A DNA stretch of 64,000 bases from UBA5070 sp035913415 (GTDB lineage Bacteria > Fibrobacterota > Fibrobacteria > UBA5070). Where the stretch lies: NCBI GenBank assembly GCA_035913415.1, contig JAMIIV010000068.1:7594-71593 (forward strand). Reading direction: 5' to 3'. The notes beneath the pieces are model-generated. The model saw nothing but the letters and a program-made list of their open reading frames with translations. It searched no databases and had not been told where the DNA came from. The translations under genes and the position numbers were made by a program. How positions within the stretch are numbered: position 1 is the first letter of the stretch; every line of letters begins with the position of its first letter. Shown here one piece after another: positions 37,064-45,552 of this stretch.

Positions 37064-37936
37064 ATGTCTCAGATGGATTCCCTCCGCGGATGGTCGCCCA
37101 CCGTGCCCACCCCTCTTTCGGCCCGCACTCCCGCTCCCGCCTTGGCCATCGCCTCCGGCAAAGGGGGGGTGGGCAAGAGCCACCTGTCGCTTTCCCTGGG
37201 GCTTGCCTTCGCCGATCAGGGCCGGCGCGTGTTGCTGGTCGACGGCGACATGGGGTTGGCCAATCTCCACATCCTCTGCGGCAAACACCCCGAACGCGAC
37301 CTGTCGGATGTGCTGTCGGGGCGCTGCACCCCCGCCGAAGCGCTGCTGCGCATCGAAGACCGCCTGGATCTTCTGCCCGCCGCCAGCGGGGTCGCCTCGT
37401 TGGCCAACCTGCCGCGCGAAGAGGTCGCCCGGCTGGGCAAGTCGCTGGAGCTTCTCGAGTCGGAATCCGACCTGGTCGTCGTGGACACCGGCGCCGGCAT
37501 CGGCGACACCACCATCAACCTGATCCTGGCTTCCGACCGCCTGCTGTTGCTGACCACCCCCGAGCCCACCGCCCAGGCGGACGCCTACGCCCTGCTGAAG
37601 GTGCTGCGTTCGCGCAAGAGCGATTTCCAGGCCTCGGTGGTGGTGAACCTCGCCGACTCCGAGGCCCAGGCCCGCGAGATCGCCGCCCGCCTGGACCAGG
37701 TTGCCGGACGTTTTCTGTCGTGCTCCCTGCCGTTTTGCGGCTGGATTCCCCGCGAACCCGGCCTGGAACGCCATCTGCTGCGCCGCGAACCCGCATTCCG
37801 CGCCGCGCCTCGCAGTCCGTTCGCCCAGGCCGTCCGGAGCCTGGCCGCCGAAATCTCCCGCGATCTTCCCCGTCCCGCCGGCAGTTCGTTCCTGGGGCGC
37901 GTCACCACGTCCTCCTCCTTCGGAACCCCCGCATGA
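37064..37936 (+). CDS. flhG: Flagellar number regulator, MinD-like ATPase FlhG
   Basis: FlhG (FleN, YlxH) limits flagellar number and partners FlhF. The 290-aa protein has the deviant Walker A SGKGGVGKS (31-39), then DGDMGLANLHILCG, and VVDTGAGIGDTTIN as the Walker B region. The C terminus differs from MinD in lacking a clear amphipathic membrane-binding helix. ATG 37064 lies seven bases after flhF. Confidence 0.93.
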   Translation: MSQMDSLRGWSPTVPTPLSARTPAPALAIASGKGGVGKSHLSLSLGLAFADQGRRVLLVDGDMGLANLHILCGKHPERDLSDVLSGRCTPAEALLRIEDRLDLLPAASGVASLANLPREEVARLGKSLELLESESDLVVVDTGAGIGDTTINLILASDRLLLLTTPEPTAQADAYALLKVLRSRKSDFQASVVVNLADSEAQAREIAARLDQVAGRFLSCSLPFCGWIPREPGLERHLLRREPAFRAAPRSPFAQAVRSLAAEISRDLPRPAGSSFLGRVTTSSSFGTPA

Positions 37937-38985
37937 GCCTCCCTCTACGCGACGTCCTCTCCGGCTGCCCCGTGGCGGGGATGCTGGTGTCCCCTTCCGG
38001 CCGCGCGCTGCATGCCAACCATGCCTGGGAATCCCTGGTGGGCGGCGACGACTGGCTCGCCTCGGTGCACCCGGACGACCGCGAGGTGGCCGAACGACTG
38101 GTGCGCGAACGCCACGAATCGCGCGAGATCCGTCTGGCTTTCCGCGAGGGCGGATGGCGCTGGGCCCTGGTTTCCGCGCACTCCTGCGACGAAGGCACCA
38201 CGTTGTGGTTCCAGGCGCTGGGCGGCGGCCGCGAGGACGTCCTGGAATCGCTGGAGCGCGAGCGCGAGCTCAACGCCCTCAAGACCCGCTTCATCTCGCT
38301 GGTGAGCCACGAGTTCCGCACCCCGCTGACCGTGATCCTCTCCAGCGCCGAACTCCTGGAACACTACGGCGCCAAATGGCCCGACGAGCGGCGGGTCCAG
38401 CACCTGCGCAAGATCCACAACGCCGTCGTCGTGATCACCTCGCTGCTGGACAACGTGGGGCTGTACGGGCGCGTCGAGTCGGGATCCCTGGAGCATCGTC
38501 CCGAGCCGTTGGACGCGGCGGCCCTGATGCGCGAGCTGGTCGCCGATTTCCGCCTGGCGCTGCCGGTCGAGCAGGAACTGTCCTACCAGGACGCCTCTTC
38601 CGGGCGGCCCTTGAGCGCCGACCCCAAGCTGCTGAAGATCGTCATGGCCAACCTGCTGGGCAACGCGCTCCGCTATTCGCCCCGCGGCACCTCGGTCACG
38701 GCGAGCTCGCGGCAGGAGAACGGAGCCTGGGTCCTGGAAGTGCGCGACCGCGGCATCGGCATCCCCCCCCAGGACACCGAGCGGGTGTGGGAGAGGTTCC
38801 AGCGCGGATCCAACGTCGACGGCATACCCGGGACCGGCCTGGGCCTGGCCATCGTGCGCCGGTGCGCCGAGATCATGGGTGCGAACGTGTCGCTGCGACC
38901 CGGGATCGGGGAGGGCACGGTGGCCCGTTTCGAAGTCCCGCTGACGGAGGGGGCTCCCGCCGTGGAGCCCGGGAGGCAAGCATGA
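37933..38985 (+). CDS. PAS-like sensor histidine kinase at end of flagellar operon
   Basis: This 350-aa cytosolic kinase has an N-terminal PAS-like domain (about 8-100). A HisKA domain follows with the H box SHEFRTPL, phosphorylated His H126. The HATPase_c domain has NLLGNALRYSP, RDRGIGIPP and GTGLGLAIVRR. No membrane helix is visible, so it senses an internal cue. Its ATG overlaps the flhG stop (ATGA), and its stop overlaps the next gene, so it is part of the flagellar message. It could act with the receiver-kinase downstream to time flagellar gene expression. That role is inferred only from position. Confidence 0.85.
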   Translation: MSLPLRDVLSGCPVAGMLVSPSGRALHANHAWESLVGGDDWLASVHPDDREVAERLVRERHESREIRLAFREGGWRWALVSAHSCDEGTTLWFQALGGGREDVLESLERERELNALKTRFISLVSHEFRTPLTVILSSAELLEHYGAKWPDERRVQHLRKIHNAVVVITSLLDNVGLYGRVESGSLEHRPEPLDAAALMRELVADFRLALPVEQELSYQDASSGRPLSADPKLLKIVMANLLGNALRYSPRGTSVTASSRQENGAWVLEVRDRGIGIPPQDTERVWERFQRGSNVDGIPGTGLGLAIVRRCAEIMGANVSLRPGIGEGTVARFEVPLTEGAPAVEPGRQA

Positions 38986-40070
38986 ACGTCCTTCGCAACA
39001 TCCTGGTCGTCGAGGACGAAGCGGGCATCCGCGGCAACCTCCGCGAGATGCTCGAGGCGGAAGGCTACATGGTGCGCGAGGCGGTCGACGGCGATGACGG
39101 AATCCGTCAAGCCCTGGCGAGCCCCCCCGATCTGGTCATCTGCGACGTCATGATGCCCGGCAAGGACGGATGGGCGGTGCTGTCCACCCTTCGGGAGCGC
39201 GAAGAGACCTTCGAGGTCCCGTTCCTGTTCCTGACGGCCCGCGCCGATCGCGAGAGCCACCGCCGCGGCATGGAGCTGGGGGCCGAGGACTACCTCACCA
39301 AGCCCTTCACGCGCGCCGAGGTCCTGGCGGCCATCGAGGCCCGGTTGCGCCGCGCCGAAGGCCTGGGCCGCAAGCTGCGCGAACAGTTGGCCGGCCTGAA
39401 GCAGACGCTCTCGCGGTCGTTGCCCCACGAAATCCTCACGCCCCTCAACGGCATCCTGGGCCTGTCGGCCATGCTCGTGGACGAATACGAATCGATGCGC
39501 CGCGGCGAGATCCACGAACTCGCCCAGGGCATTGTCGACTCCGGCGAGAACCTGCACCGGCTGGTGCGCCGTTTCCTGCTGTACTCCGAAATGCAGTTGG
39601 CCCTCTCCGAGCCCGGTCAACTGGCACGCCTGCGCCAGGAACGCGTTCCCGACGCGTCCCAGGAGATGGAACGGATCGCGCGCGCCCTTCTGCTCTCCAC
39701 ATCGCGCGCCACCGACCTTGTGGTCCACGGCGGCGAGGGGCGGCCGGGCATGTTGCCCGCGCACTTCGAGCTCTGCCTCCAGGAAATGATGCTCGAGGCG
39801 CTCCGGCGCACCAAACCCGGGCAGGCGCTGCGGCTCTCCTGCGGACCCGACGGCGTCGGATGGTCCCTGCGGCTCCAGGCCGACGGCGGGCGCATCGAAC
39901 CGGTCGAACTGGAGCGCATGCGCGCCGGTGGCGGCGCCTCCGACGGCATGGGTCTGGGCCTTGCCGCCCTGCGGGTGGCCGCCGACCTCTACCGCGGCTC
40001 CTTCCACATGGACTCCTCGCCCTCGACGGGAATTGTCCTGGAGCTGGTGGTGCAGGTAGCCCACACCTGA
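38982..40070 (+). CDS. Response-regulator-first hybrid kinase
   Basis: The 362-aa protein starts with a complete receiver domain: acidic pair at 11-13, phospho-acceptor D55 in CDVMMPGKDG, T85 in LTARA, and K108 in LTKPF. It continues into a HisKA-like helix with SLPHEILTPLNGILG (H149) and an ATPase-like domain ending GMGLGLAALRVAADLYRGS. The usual N-box Asn is hard to find (LEALRRTKPGQALRLS instead), so the ATPase part may be degenerate. Such receiver-HisKA proteins pass phosphate between kinases. It is coupled to the PAS kinase by an ATGA overlap. No DNA-binding domain is present. Confidence 0.78.
   Translation: MNVLRNILVVEDEAGIRGNLREMLEAEGYMVREAVDGDDGIRQALASPPDLVICDVMMPGKDGWAVLSTLREREETFEVPFLFLTARADRESHRRGMELGAEDYLTKPFTRAEVLAAIEARLRRAEGLGRKLREQLAGLKQTLSRSLPHEILTPLNGILGLSAMLVDEYESMRRGEIHELAQGIVDSGENLHRLVRRFLLYSEMQLALSEPGQLARLRQERVPDASQEMERIARALLLSTSRATDLVVHGGEGRPGMLPAHFELCLQEMMLEALRRTKPGQALRLSCGPDGVGWSLRLQADGGRIEPVELERMRAGGGASDGMGLGLAALRVAADLYRGSFHMDSSPSTGIVLELVVQVAHT
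39096..39108. repeat. GACGGAWTCCGTC palindrome, in the receiver-kinase gene
   Basis: Exact copy (W = A), starting on a first codon position and encoding Asp-Gly-Ile-Arg. Confidence 0.8.
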
Positions 40071-40071
40071 T

Positions 40072-40111
40072 CGTCACGCCGGTTGTCCGCGTCAGGACAA
40101 CCGGCGTGACG
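40072..40111. terminator. Perfect 17-bp hairpin between convergent operons
   Basis: Bases 40072-40088 pair perfectly with 40095-40111 across a six-base loop. It lies two bases after the stop of the flagellar operon and 14 bases beyond the hisB stop on the other strand, so it can end both. There is no T run on either side. Confidence 0.6.
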
Positions 40112-40125
40112 CCCCGAGACACCCT

Positions 40126-40710
40126 TCAGAGCACGCCTTTCGTGCTGGGAATCCCCATCCCGCTGCGCGAGGGTCCGATGGCCATGGCCAAGGCCCGCGC
40201 GAAGGCCTTGAAGATCCCCTCGATGGCGTGGTGGGCGTTGCGGTGGCGCAGGAGGTCGATGTGCAGCGTCATCGAGGCGTTCTCGGCCAGCGAGCGGAAG
40301 AAGTGCTCGACCAGCTCGACCTCGAGGTCGCCCACCACGGGACGGGAGACCTCGACGCCCCACTCCAGGTGGAATCGGCCCGAAAGGTCCAGCGCGCAAC
40401 GCGCCAGCGCCTCGTCCATGGCCACCATGTAGAAGCCGTAGCGCTCGATGCCGGCCTTGTCGCCCAGGGCTTCCTTGAGCAGACGCCCCAGGACGATGGC
40501 GATGTCCTCCACGGAGTGGTGGAGATCGATGTGGGTGTCGCCGTCGCACTCCACCGCGAGGGTGGTGCCGCTGTGCGCGCCCAGTTGCTCGAGCATGTGG
40601 TCCAGGAACCCCGACCCGGTGCGGATGGTCGGGGCGCCCGCGCGATCGAGGTTCCAAGTGGCCTGGACCTTCGTTTCGCGCGTCTGGCGGGTGCTGCTGG
40701 CTTCTCTCAT
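40126..40710 (-). CDS. hisB: Imidazoleglycerol-phosphate dehydratase
   Basis: HisB removes water from imidazoleglycerol phosphate in histidine synthesis. The 194-aa monofunctional enzyme has GFLDHMLEQLGAHSG, DLHHSVEDIAIVLG and the repeat-half motif RHRNAHHAIEGIFKAFARAL, which hold the two Mn-binding His clusters. Length equals the stand-alone form, without the HisN phosphatase fused in E. coli. No other his gene is near. It is the last gene of the lptD-maf-rodZ-like-tatD-small-hisB run, with an ATGA overlap to the small gene before it. Confidence 0.95.
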   Translation of the reverse strand: MREASSTRQTRETKVQATWNLDRAGAPTIRTGSGFLDHMLEQLGAHSGTTLAVECDGDTHIDLHHSVEDIAIVLGRLLKEALGDKAGIERYGFYMVAMDEALARCALDLSGRFHLEWGVEVSRPVVGDLEVELVEHFFRSLAENASMTLHIDLLRHRNAHHAIEGIFKAFARALAMAIGPSRSGMGIPSTKGVL

Positions 40711-40871
40711 CGTTTCGCTTCCTTGCCTGGGGACGGTGCGGCTTCGGCGGCCTTCTTGCGGGCGCGTTCCTCGAGATCGCGTACGGAATCCTCCAGACGC
40801 CGCAACGCTCCGAAAACGTAGGCCATCGCGACCAGTGCGGCGAGGATGGCCCCGATGGAAAGTCCGATCAT
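40707..40871 (-). CDS. Small single-pass membrane protein, 54 aa
   Basis: A short gene fits exactly between tatD and hisB, with ATGA overlaps on both sides, which is the main support. The product has one hydrophobic helix (MIGLSIGAILAALVAMAYVF) followed by a charged, Ala/Lys/Glu-rich tail (LRRLEDSVRDLEERARKKAA) likely to form a coiled coil. I do not recognise it. Confidence 0.6.
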   Translation of the reverse strand: MIGLSIGAILAALVAMAYVFGALRRLEDSVRDLEERARKKAAEAAPSPGKEAKR

Positions 40872-41632
40872 GGCGCCCTCCGGGTGCGCGGAAAGCAGGT
40901 GTGGAAGTTCTCGACCACCGCCTGACCCAACACGACGGGGTCTTCCCCCCGCAGGCGGGCCACCTCGCGCAGCACGTCCACGACCATGTCGGGACGGTTG
41001 GTCTTGCCGCGGTGCGGGACCGGGGCAAGCCAAGGGGCGTCGGTTTCCACCAGGAGCCTATCGCGGGGCACGAGCCGCACGAATTCCCGGAAGTGCGCCT
41101 TGGGATAGGTGACGTTTCCCGCGAAGCTGACGAAAAACCCCAGGCCCAAGGCTTCCTCCAGGCACGTCGCGTCTCCTCCGAAGCAGTGGAACACGCCTCG
41201 GGAGGCTCCGGTGTCGCGCAGGATGCGAATCAGGTCGCGATCGGAGTCCCGGTTGTGCAGGATCAACGGAAGGCCGGCGCCCTGGGCCATCTGGATCTGG
41301 GCGCGGAACACCCGTTCCTGGAGGGGGGCATCGTAGGGTTTGTGGAAGTAGTCCAGACCGCATTCGCCGACGGCGACCACCTTGGGGTGGCCGAGCCAGA
41401 GCCGAAGAGTCTCGGCGTCCCAGGTGTCGGGGTGGCAGGGGTGGCATCCCACGGAGCACCACACGCCGAGACTTTCGGCCAGAGCCACATCGCGTTCGGC
41501 CTGCGCCGGTTCGATTCCCGGGATGAGCAGGTCGACCACACCCGCGTCGCGCGCTTGCCGCCACAGTGCGGCGGCGTCGAGGCGCAAGGCGTCCACCTGC
41601 AGGTGGCAGTGGCTGTCGACCGTGCGGATCAA
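40868..41632 (-). CDS. tatD: TatD-family metal-dependent deoxyribonuclease
   Basis: TatD enzymes are TIM-barrel 3'-5' nucleases acting in DNA repair and degradation. The 254-aa product has the N-terminal metal ligands DSHCHL, then the TatD blocks VGCHPCHP, GECGLDYF, FHCFGG and the C-terminal ETDAPWLAPVPHRGK. I chose TTG at 41632, which overlaps the upstream stop (TTGA) and gives a typical length. No ATG exists at the right place. Confidence 0.92.
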   Translation of the reverse strand: MIRTVDSHCHLQVDALRLDAAALWRQARDAGVVDLLIPGIEPAQAERDVALAESLGVWCSVGCHPCHPDTWDAETLRLWLGHPKVVAVGECGLDYFHKPYDAPLQERVFRAQIQMAQGAGLPLILHNRDSDRDLIRILRDTGASRGVFHCFGGDATCLEEALGLGFFVSFAGNVTYPKAHFREFVRLVPRDRLLVETDAPWLAPVPHRGKTNRPDMVVDVLREVARLRGEDPVVLGQAVVENFHTCFPRTRRAP

Positions 41633-42480
41633 TTCGAGTCCCGTTGGTTCCGCTTGCGGATGGCCATGACGCGGTCGTACTCCTTCTGCCAAGCGGCCTC
41701 TTCCCCGGTGCGCAGACGGGTGGAGTCGCCGGAACGGTCGAGGTGGAAGTACTTGTCGGCCAGCGAGTCGACGTCGATGGCTCCGCTGGCGCGCAGCACC
41801 TGCCCGGACAGATTCCGGAAGAACGCGGCGGTGTCGGGGGCAAGCACCAGGGAGTCGTGGTCGCGGAGGGTCCATTTGCGCACGCGGTTGGCTTTCACGT
41901 ACAGCAGGAAGGCCGTGGAGCCTGAATCGCGCAGATGGAACGAGACCGTGCGGGGACGCGCCGCCTTGGGCGCCGCGGGGAGGGTGGTGGTGTCGGGGAG
42001 GGAGTCGGTGACGGTGGCCACGGTGTCGTAGGGAGCGGCCGTCGGCGTGGCGGGGGCGCCGAACTGCTCGAGCCGCGTCAGGCCGATGAGGGCTCCGAGC
42101 GCGACGACCAGCAGCAGGACCAGGACGACGGGTCCTTTGGACGACTTGGTCGACTCGGCGCGCTCGGGGGGAGCCTGGAGGCGGGTCCCGGAGGGGGCCG
42201 GGCGGCGCAGGGCGCTGTCGTCGGGGGGCTCGCCCAGGTCGCGGCGCATCGCGACCATGACCGGCTCGGAATCGATGCCGTAGGCGTTGGCCAAGGTGCG
42301 GGCGAAGGCTCGGGCGTAGGCAGGTCCGGGCAGGTCGGCGTAGCGCCCTTCTTCGAGGGCGCGGATCTGTTCGGCCGGAATGCGGGTGGCCAAGCTCGCC
42401 GACTCCAGGTCCAGCGAGGCGGCTTCGCGCGCCTCGCGCAGGAGGCGGGGAGCTTCGGGTTCCTTGAAAGGAGTGCTCAT
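41629..42480 (-). CDS. RodZ-like membrane protein with helix-turn-helix domain
   Basis: The 283-aa protein has an N-terminal HTH_25-type domain (about 14-85: LREAREAASLDLESASLATRI, LEEGRYADLPGPAYARAF). A basic linker and one transmembrane helix (about 118-136: GPVVLVLLLVVALGALIGL) follow, then a Thr/Pro-rich region and a small periplasmic beta domain (about 185-250). This is the layout of RodZ, which links MreB to the cell-wall machinery. The C-terminal basic tail is unusual. It overlaps maf by four bases. Confidence 0.72.
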   Translation of the reverse strand: MSTPFKEPEAPRLLREAREAASLDLESASLATRIPAEQIRALEEGRYADLPGPAYARAFARTLANAYGIDSEPVMVAMRRDLGEPPDDSALRRPAPSGTRLQAPPERAESTKSSKGPVVLVLLLVVALGALIGLTRLEQFGAPATPTAAPYDTVATVTDSLPDTTTLPAAPKAARPRTVSFHLRDSGSTAFLLYVKANRVRKWTLRDHDSLVLAPDTAAFFRNLSGQVLRASGAIDVDSLADKYFHLDRSGDSTRLRTGEEAAWQKEYDRVMAIRKRNQRDSN

Positions 42481-43070
42481 GGGGCTCCGTGTTTCTGCAG
42501 AAGGTTCAGGGTGGCCGAGACGGGCAGACCCGCCACGGCGTAGTAGCAACCGTCGATGCGTTCGACCAGCCCCAGTCCGGGGCCTTGGATGCCGTAGGCT
42601 CCCGCCTTGTCGAGGGGGTCGCCCGTGGCCACGTACGCTTCGATTTCCCGCCGGGTCAACGGGCGGAACTCGACGCGGCTGGGGACGGCGATGCCATCCA
42701 GACGGATTCCGTCACGGACCAGATGCACCCCCGTCCAGACCACGTGCGAGCGCCCCCCGAGGCGTTCCAGCATGGAGATCGCCTCGAGGGCATCGGCGGG
42801 TTTGCCCAGCACCACGCCATCGAGCACGACCACGGTGTCCGAGCCCAGCACCAGGGCGCCGGGATGGCGCCGCGACACGGCCTCGGCCTTCAGCGCCGAC
42901 AGTTCCAGGACCAGGTGGGTGGGATCGGTGTCGGGCACGACCGTCTCGTCGATGTGGGCGGGATCCACTTCGTGGGGAATCCCGAGTTGGCCCAGGATCC
43001 AGGTGCGGCGCGGGGAGGCGCTGGCCAGCACGAGGGGATGGGTGAGCGTTCCGGTCCAGGGGGAGGTCAT
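42477..43070 (-). CDS. maf: Maf-family nucleotide pyrophosphatase
   Basis: Maf hydrolyses dTTP/UTP or modified nucleotides and affects septum formation. The 197-aa protein has LASASPRR (15-22), the conserved Asp-rich SDTVVVLDG and the region DKAGAYGIQGPG, with the C-terminal VAGLPVSATLNLL. DKAGAYGIQG resembles the dTTP/UTP-specific (YhdE) group. It overlaps lptD upstream and the RodZ-like gene downstream by four bases each. Confidence 0.93.
   Translation of the reverse strand: MTSPWTGTLTHPLVLASASPRRTWILGQLGIPHEVDPAHIDETVVPDTDPTHLVLELSALKAEAVSRRHPGALVLGSDTVVVLDGVVLGKPADALEAISMLERLGGRSHVVWTGVHLVRDGIRLDGIAVPSRVEFRPLTRREIEAYVATGDPLDKAGAYGIQGPGLGLVERIDGCYYAVAGLPVSATLNLLQKHGAP
42701..42713. repeat. 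GACGGAWTCCGTC palindrome, in maf
   Basis: Exact copy. On the maf strand it starts on a first codon position and encodes Asp-Gly-Ile-Arg. Confidence 0.8.
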
Positions 43071-45496
43071 TTCGTGGTCACTCCTCCGGGCTTGCGGAGT
43101 TTGCGAATGGTGGTGCTCTGGGCCTGGAGCTTCACGTCGGGAACGTCGCGGATCTGGATCAGGAAGGTCCAGCCACGCGCGGGTCCGACCGGTACCCAGC
43201 CGAAATTCATGTCCCAGCAGCCCAGGGAACGGCGGAACGAGAGGTCGTGCGAGACGAAGGAGCCTTCGTCGAAGTTGTAGGTGGATCGCCAGTTCGCGTC
43301 CCAGGCCCGGGTGGGGTGCAGTCCCGCGCCCACCGAGAGACTCTGGGTGCGGGTGGACTGGAAGATGGTGCGCGTCACGCGCCGGGACGAAAGCGTGTAG
43401 GTGTAGTTGAGGTTGGTGTTCCAGGACGAGCCCGCGGTATCGGTGGTGATGCCGTCGGAGGCGGTGCCGCTGACGGCCAGCCCTTTGCCGAAGGACGTGG
43501 ACCACGATTCCAGGATCGGGAAGACCTCGGAGGTGGAATCCGGGGAGAACCGGTCGTAGAAGCTGTGCACGATGGAGCCGTTGAGCTGGATCGCTTGGAG
43601 CAGGCCCGTGTTGTACGAGGTGGTCAGGTTCGACCAGGGCTTGACGTCCTTCTCGAAGTCGTAGGCCGTCGAGGTCGAGAGCGACAGCAGGGACAACGCC
43701 GTGCCCTTGGCGTCGCGGGCTCCGGAGTCGCCCTTGGGGGCGAGCATCTTGGCGTCCAGTTTCTGTCCAAGCCCCAGGTTCAGCAACTGCGAGCGGGACT
43801 GGCCGGTCGATTGGCCCAGCCGAGGGTTGGCGACGAACATGGGGCGCTCGTCGATGTGCGGGTAGAACGTGTAGCCCGTGGAGGGGCTGAGGGTGTGGCG
43901 CAGACCGCCGAAACGCCCCCATTTGGGCAGCCAGATGCCGTAGATGTCGGTGCCGGCCGTGACGCCCGTGTTCCAGCGCACGGTCTGGTCGGGATCGTAG
44001 CGCTCCGATTCGAAGCGGCGCCATTGGCCGGACGCCACGGGGCCTTCTTCGTAGCTGTTCCAGGTCCAGTCGTGGCGGGCGTTGAAGGAGGCTCCCAGCT
44101 TGAGATGGTCGAAGACCGTCTGGCTGGCGGAAAGGCTCCCGGTCTGGACCGCGCCGCGGTATTGCACTTCCATGGGGCGTGGGGTGGTGTCCGCGCCGGA
44201 ATCGGCCTCCTTGTCCTGGTAGGAACTGGCCTGCACCAAGTACGAATAGCGAATGGACTGGAGGATGGAGGCGGGGTCGGGGTCGTCTCCGCCGTCCCAG
44301 ATCTGCCCGGACGACTGAAAGGTGGCGGCGGGGAGTTCCCGGGTGCGCAGGCCCGTGCGCAGGTTGGAATTCTGGCTGGCGCCCAGGGTGGCCGAGGCGC
44401 GTTTCCATCGATACTGCGCCTGCAGGGTGGCATTGGCGGTCTGATCGAGCACTTCTTCCACGGACAACGCGTTGTCCGAACGGATGGATGTGTTCGAGAC
44501 GAAGGCGCCGTCGCCCTTGAGCGTGGCCTTGCCGGGTTCGGGAAGCAGTTCCTGGTCGTGGCTGTAGCGCGCTTCCCAACCCGATCCCTTCGAGCCGAAT
44601 TCCTGCAGATATTGTTTCCACGACACGTTGCCGTCCAGCCAGTAGCGCTTCTTGTAACGCAATTGCGAGGTGGCCGAAGCCTGGTCGAACCGTCCGCGTT
44701 CGCCTTCCACGAGGTCGGCGCTGCCGATGAGGTCGGCGTAGTCGCTGATGCCCCAGTAGGCGCCCACGTTGCGGGCGTAGAACCCCTGGCGCTGGTCGCC
44801 GCCCAGCTTGGGGGCCAACAGACCCGAGCGGCGTCCTTTGCCCAGCGGGAACATCACGAACGGGACCACCGCGACAGGCACTTCCGAGATGTTCAGCACC
44901 ACCGGCGCGGCCACGGCGCGTTCTTCGGGGTCGATGGCCATGCGGCCCGAGGCGAACCAGTAGTCGGGATCCCCTTTGCCCTTGCATTGGCAGAAATCGC
45001 CGTCGATGACCTCCAGCGAGCGATCCGGGTTCTGGCGGATCTCGCCGCCGCGGTAGAAGTCGCCGTTCTGCTCCGACCGCCCGTGGATCAGGATGCCACG
45101 ACGGGTCTTGAGGTTGTAGCGAAGTCTTTCGCCCTGGAACGGGGCCAGCGACGCGTCCTTGATGTCGGGGGTTCCCGCGGCCTCCAGGAGGCCGGTCGCT
45201 TGGTCGAAATAGACGGAATCGGCCGTCAGCAGGGTGGTGCGGTACTCCAGGCGCGCGTGGCCGGCCAGGATCAACCGTCGGGTTTCCGCGTCGTAGTCGA
45301 GTTCGTCGCCCTGGTAGCGGATGGTGTCGGGTTTGGTGGCCGCCACCGAATCGGCCGAATCGGACCCCGCCTTCACGAGATTCTCGACCGCCCCGGCGGA
45401 GGGTGCCATCAACGCTCCCACCTGCGCGCGGGGCCAGGAGGAAAGGCAGAGGACCACAAGGCCCGCCGCCGTCGCGGCGTGTCGGAGCGAACGCAT
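43067..45496 (-). CDS. lptD: LPS-assembly protein LptD-like (OstA) outer-membrane protein
   Basis: LptD delivers LPS to the outer surface. The 809-aa product has a signal peptide (AATAAGLVVLCLSSWPRAQ). A periplasmic OstA jelly-roll region follows (about 55-230: LDYDAETRRLILAGHARLEY, DSVYFDQATGLLEA). The long beta-barrel is rich in alternating aromatic strands. Family features include VPVAVVPFVMFPLGKGRRSG, close to the usual VPVFYLPYFPFP region. It is divergent in sequence and resembles the putative LPS-assembly proteins of Bacteroidota and Fibrobacterota more than E. coli LptD. It heads the minus-strand operon. Confidence 0.83.
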   Translation of the reverse strand: MRSLRHAATAAGLVVLCLSSWPRAQVGALMAPSAGAVENLVKAGSDSADSVAATKPDTIRYQGDELDYDAETRRLILAGHARLEYRTTLLTADSVYFDQATGLLEAAGTPDIKDASLAPFQGERLRYNLKTRRGILIHGRSEQNGDFYRGGEIRQNPDRSLEVIDGDFCQCKGKGDPDYWFASGRMAIDPEERAVAAPVVLNISEVPVAVVPFVMFPLGKGRRSGLLAPKLGGDQRQGFYARNVGAYWGISDYADLIGSADLVEGERGRFDQASATSQLRYKKRYWLDGNVSWKQYLQEFGSKGSGWEARYSHDQELLPEPGKATLKGDGAFVSNTSIRSDNALSVEEVLDQTANATLQAQYRWKRASATLGASQNSNLRTGLRTRELPAATFQSSGQIWDGGDDPDPASILQSIRYSYLVQASSYQDKEADSGADTTPRPMEVQYRGAVQTGSLSASQTVFDHLKLGASFNARHDWTWNSYEEGPVASGQWRRFESERYDPDQTVRWNTGVTAGTDIYGIWLPKWGRFGGLRHTLSPSTGYTFYPHIDERPMFVANPRLGQSTGQSRSQLLNLGLGQKLDAKMLAPKGDSGARDAKGTALSLLSLSTSTAYDFEKDVKPWSNLTTSYNTGLLQAIQLNGSIVHSFYDRFSPDSTSEVFPILESWSTSFGKGLAVSGTASDGITTDTAGSSWNTNLNYTYTLSSRRVTRTIFQSTRTQSLSVGAGLHPTRAWDANWRSTYNFDEGSFVSHDLSFRRSLGCWDMNFGWVPVGPARGWTFLIQIRDVPDVKLQAQSTTIRKLRKPGGVTTK

Positions 45497-45552
45497 CAGA
45501 CACGGAAACGTACATCGCCGACCCCGGGGGGCGGGGGGGCGGTTTCCTGGCC

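Noticed and set aside
45525..45545. G-rich run downstream of the RCC1 fragment as a quadruplex or control element
   Set aside because: A single G/C-rich run in a GC-rich genome, without regular spacing of G tracts.
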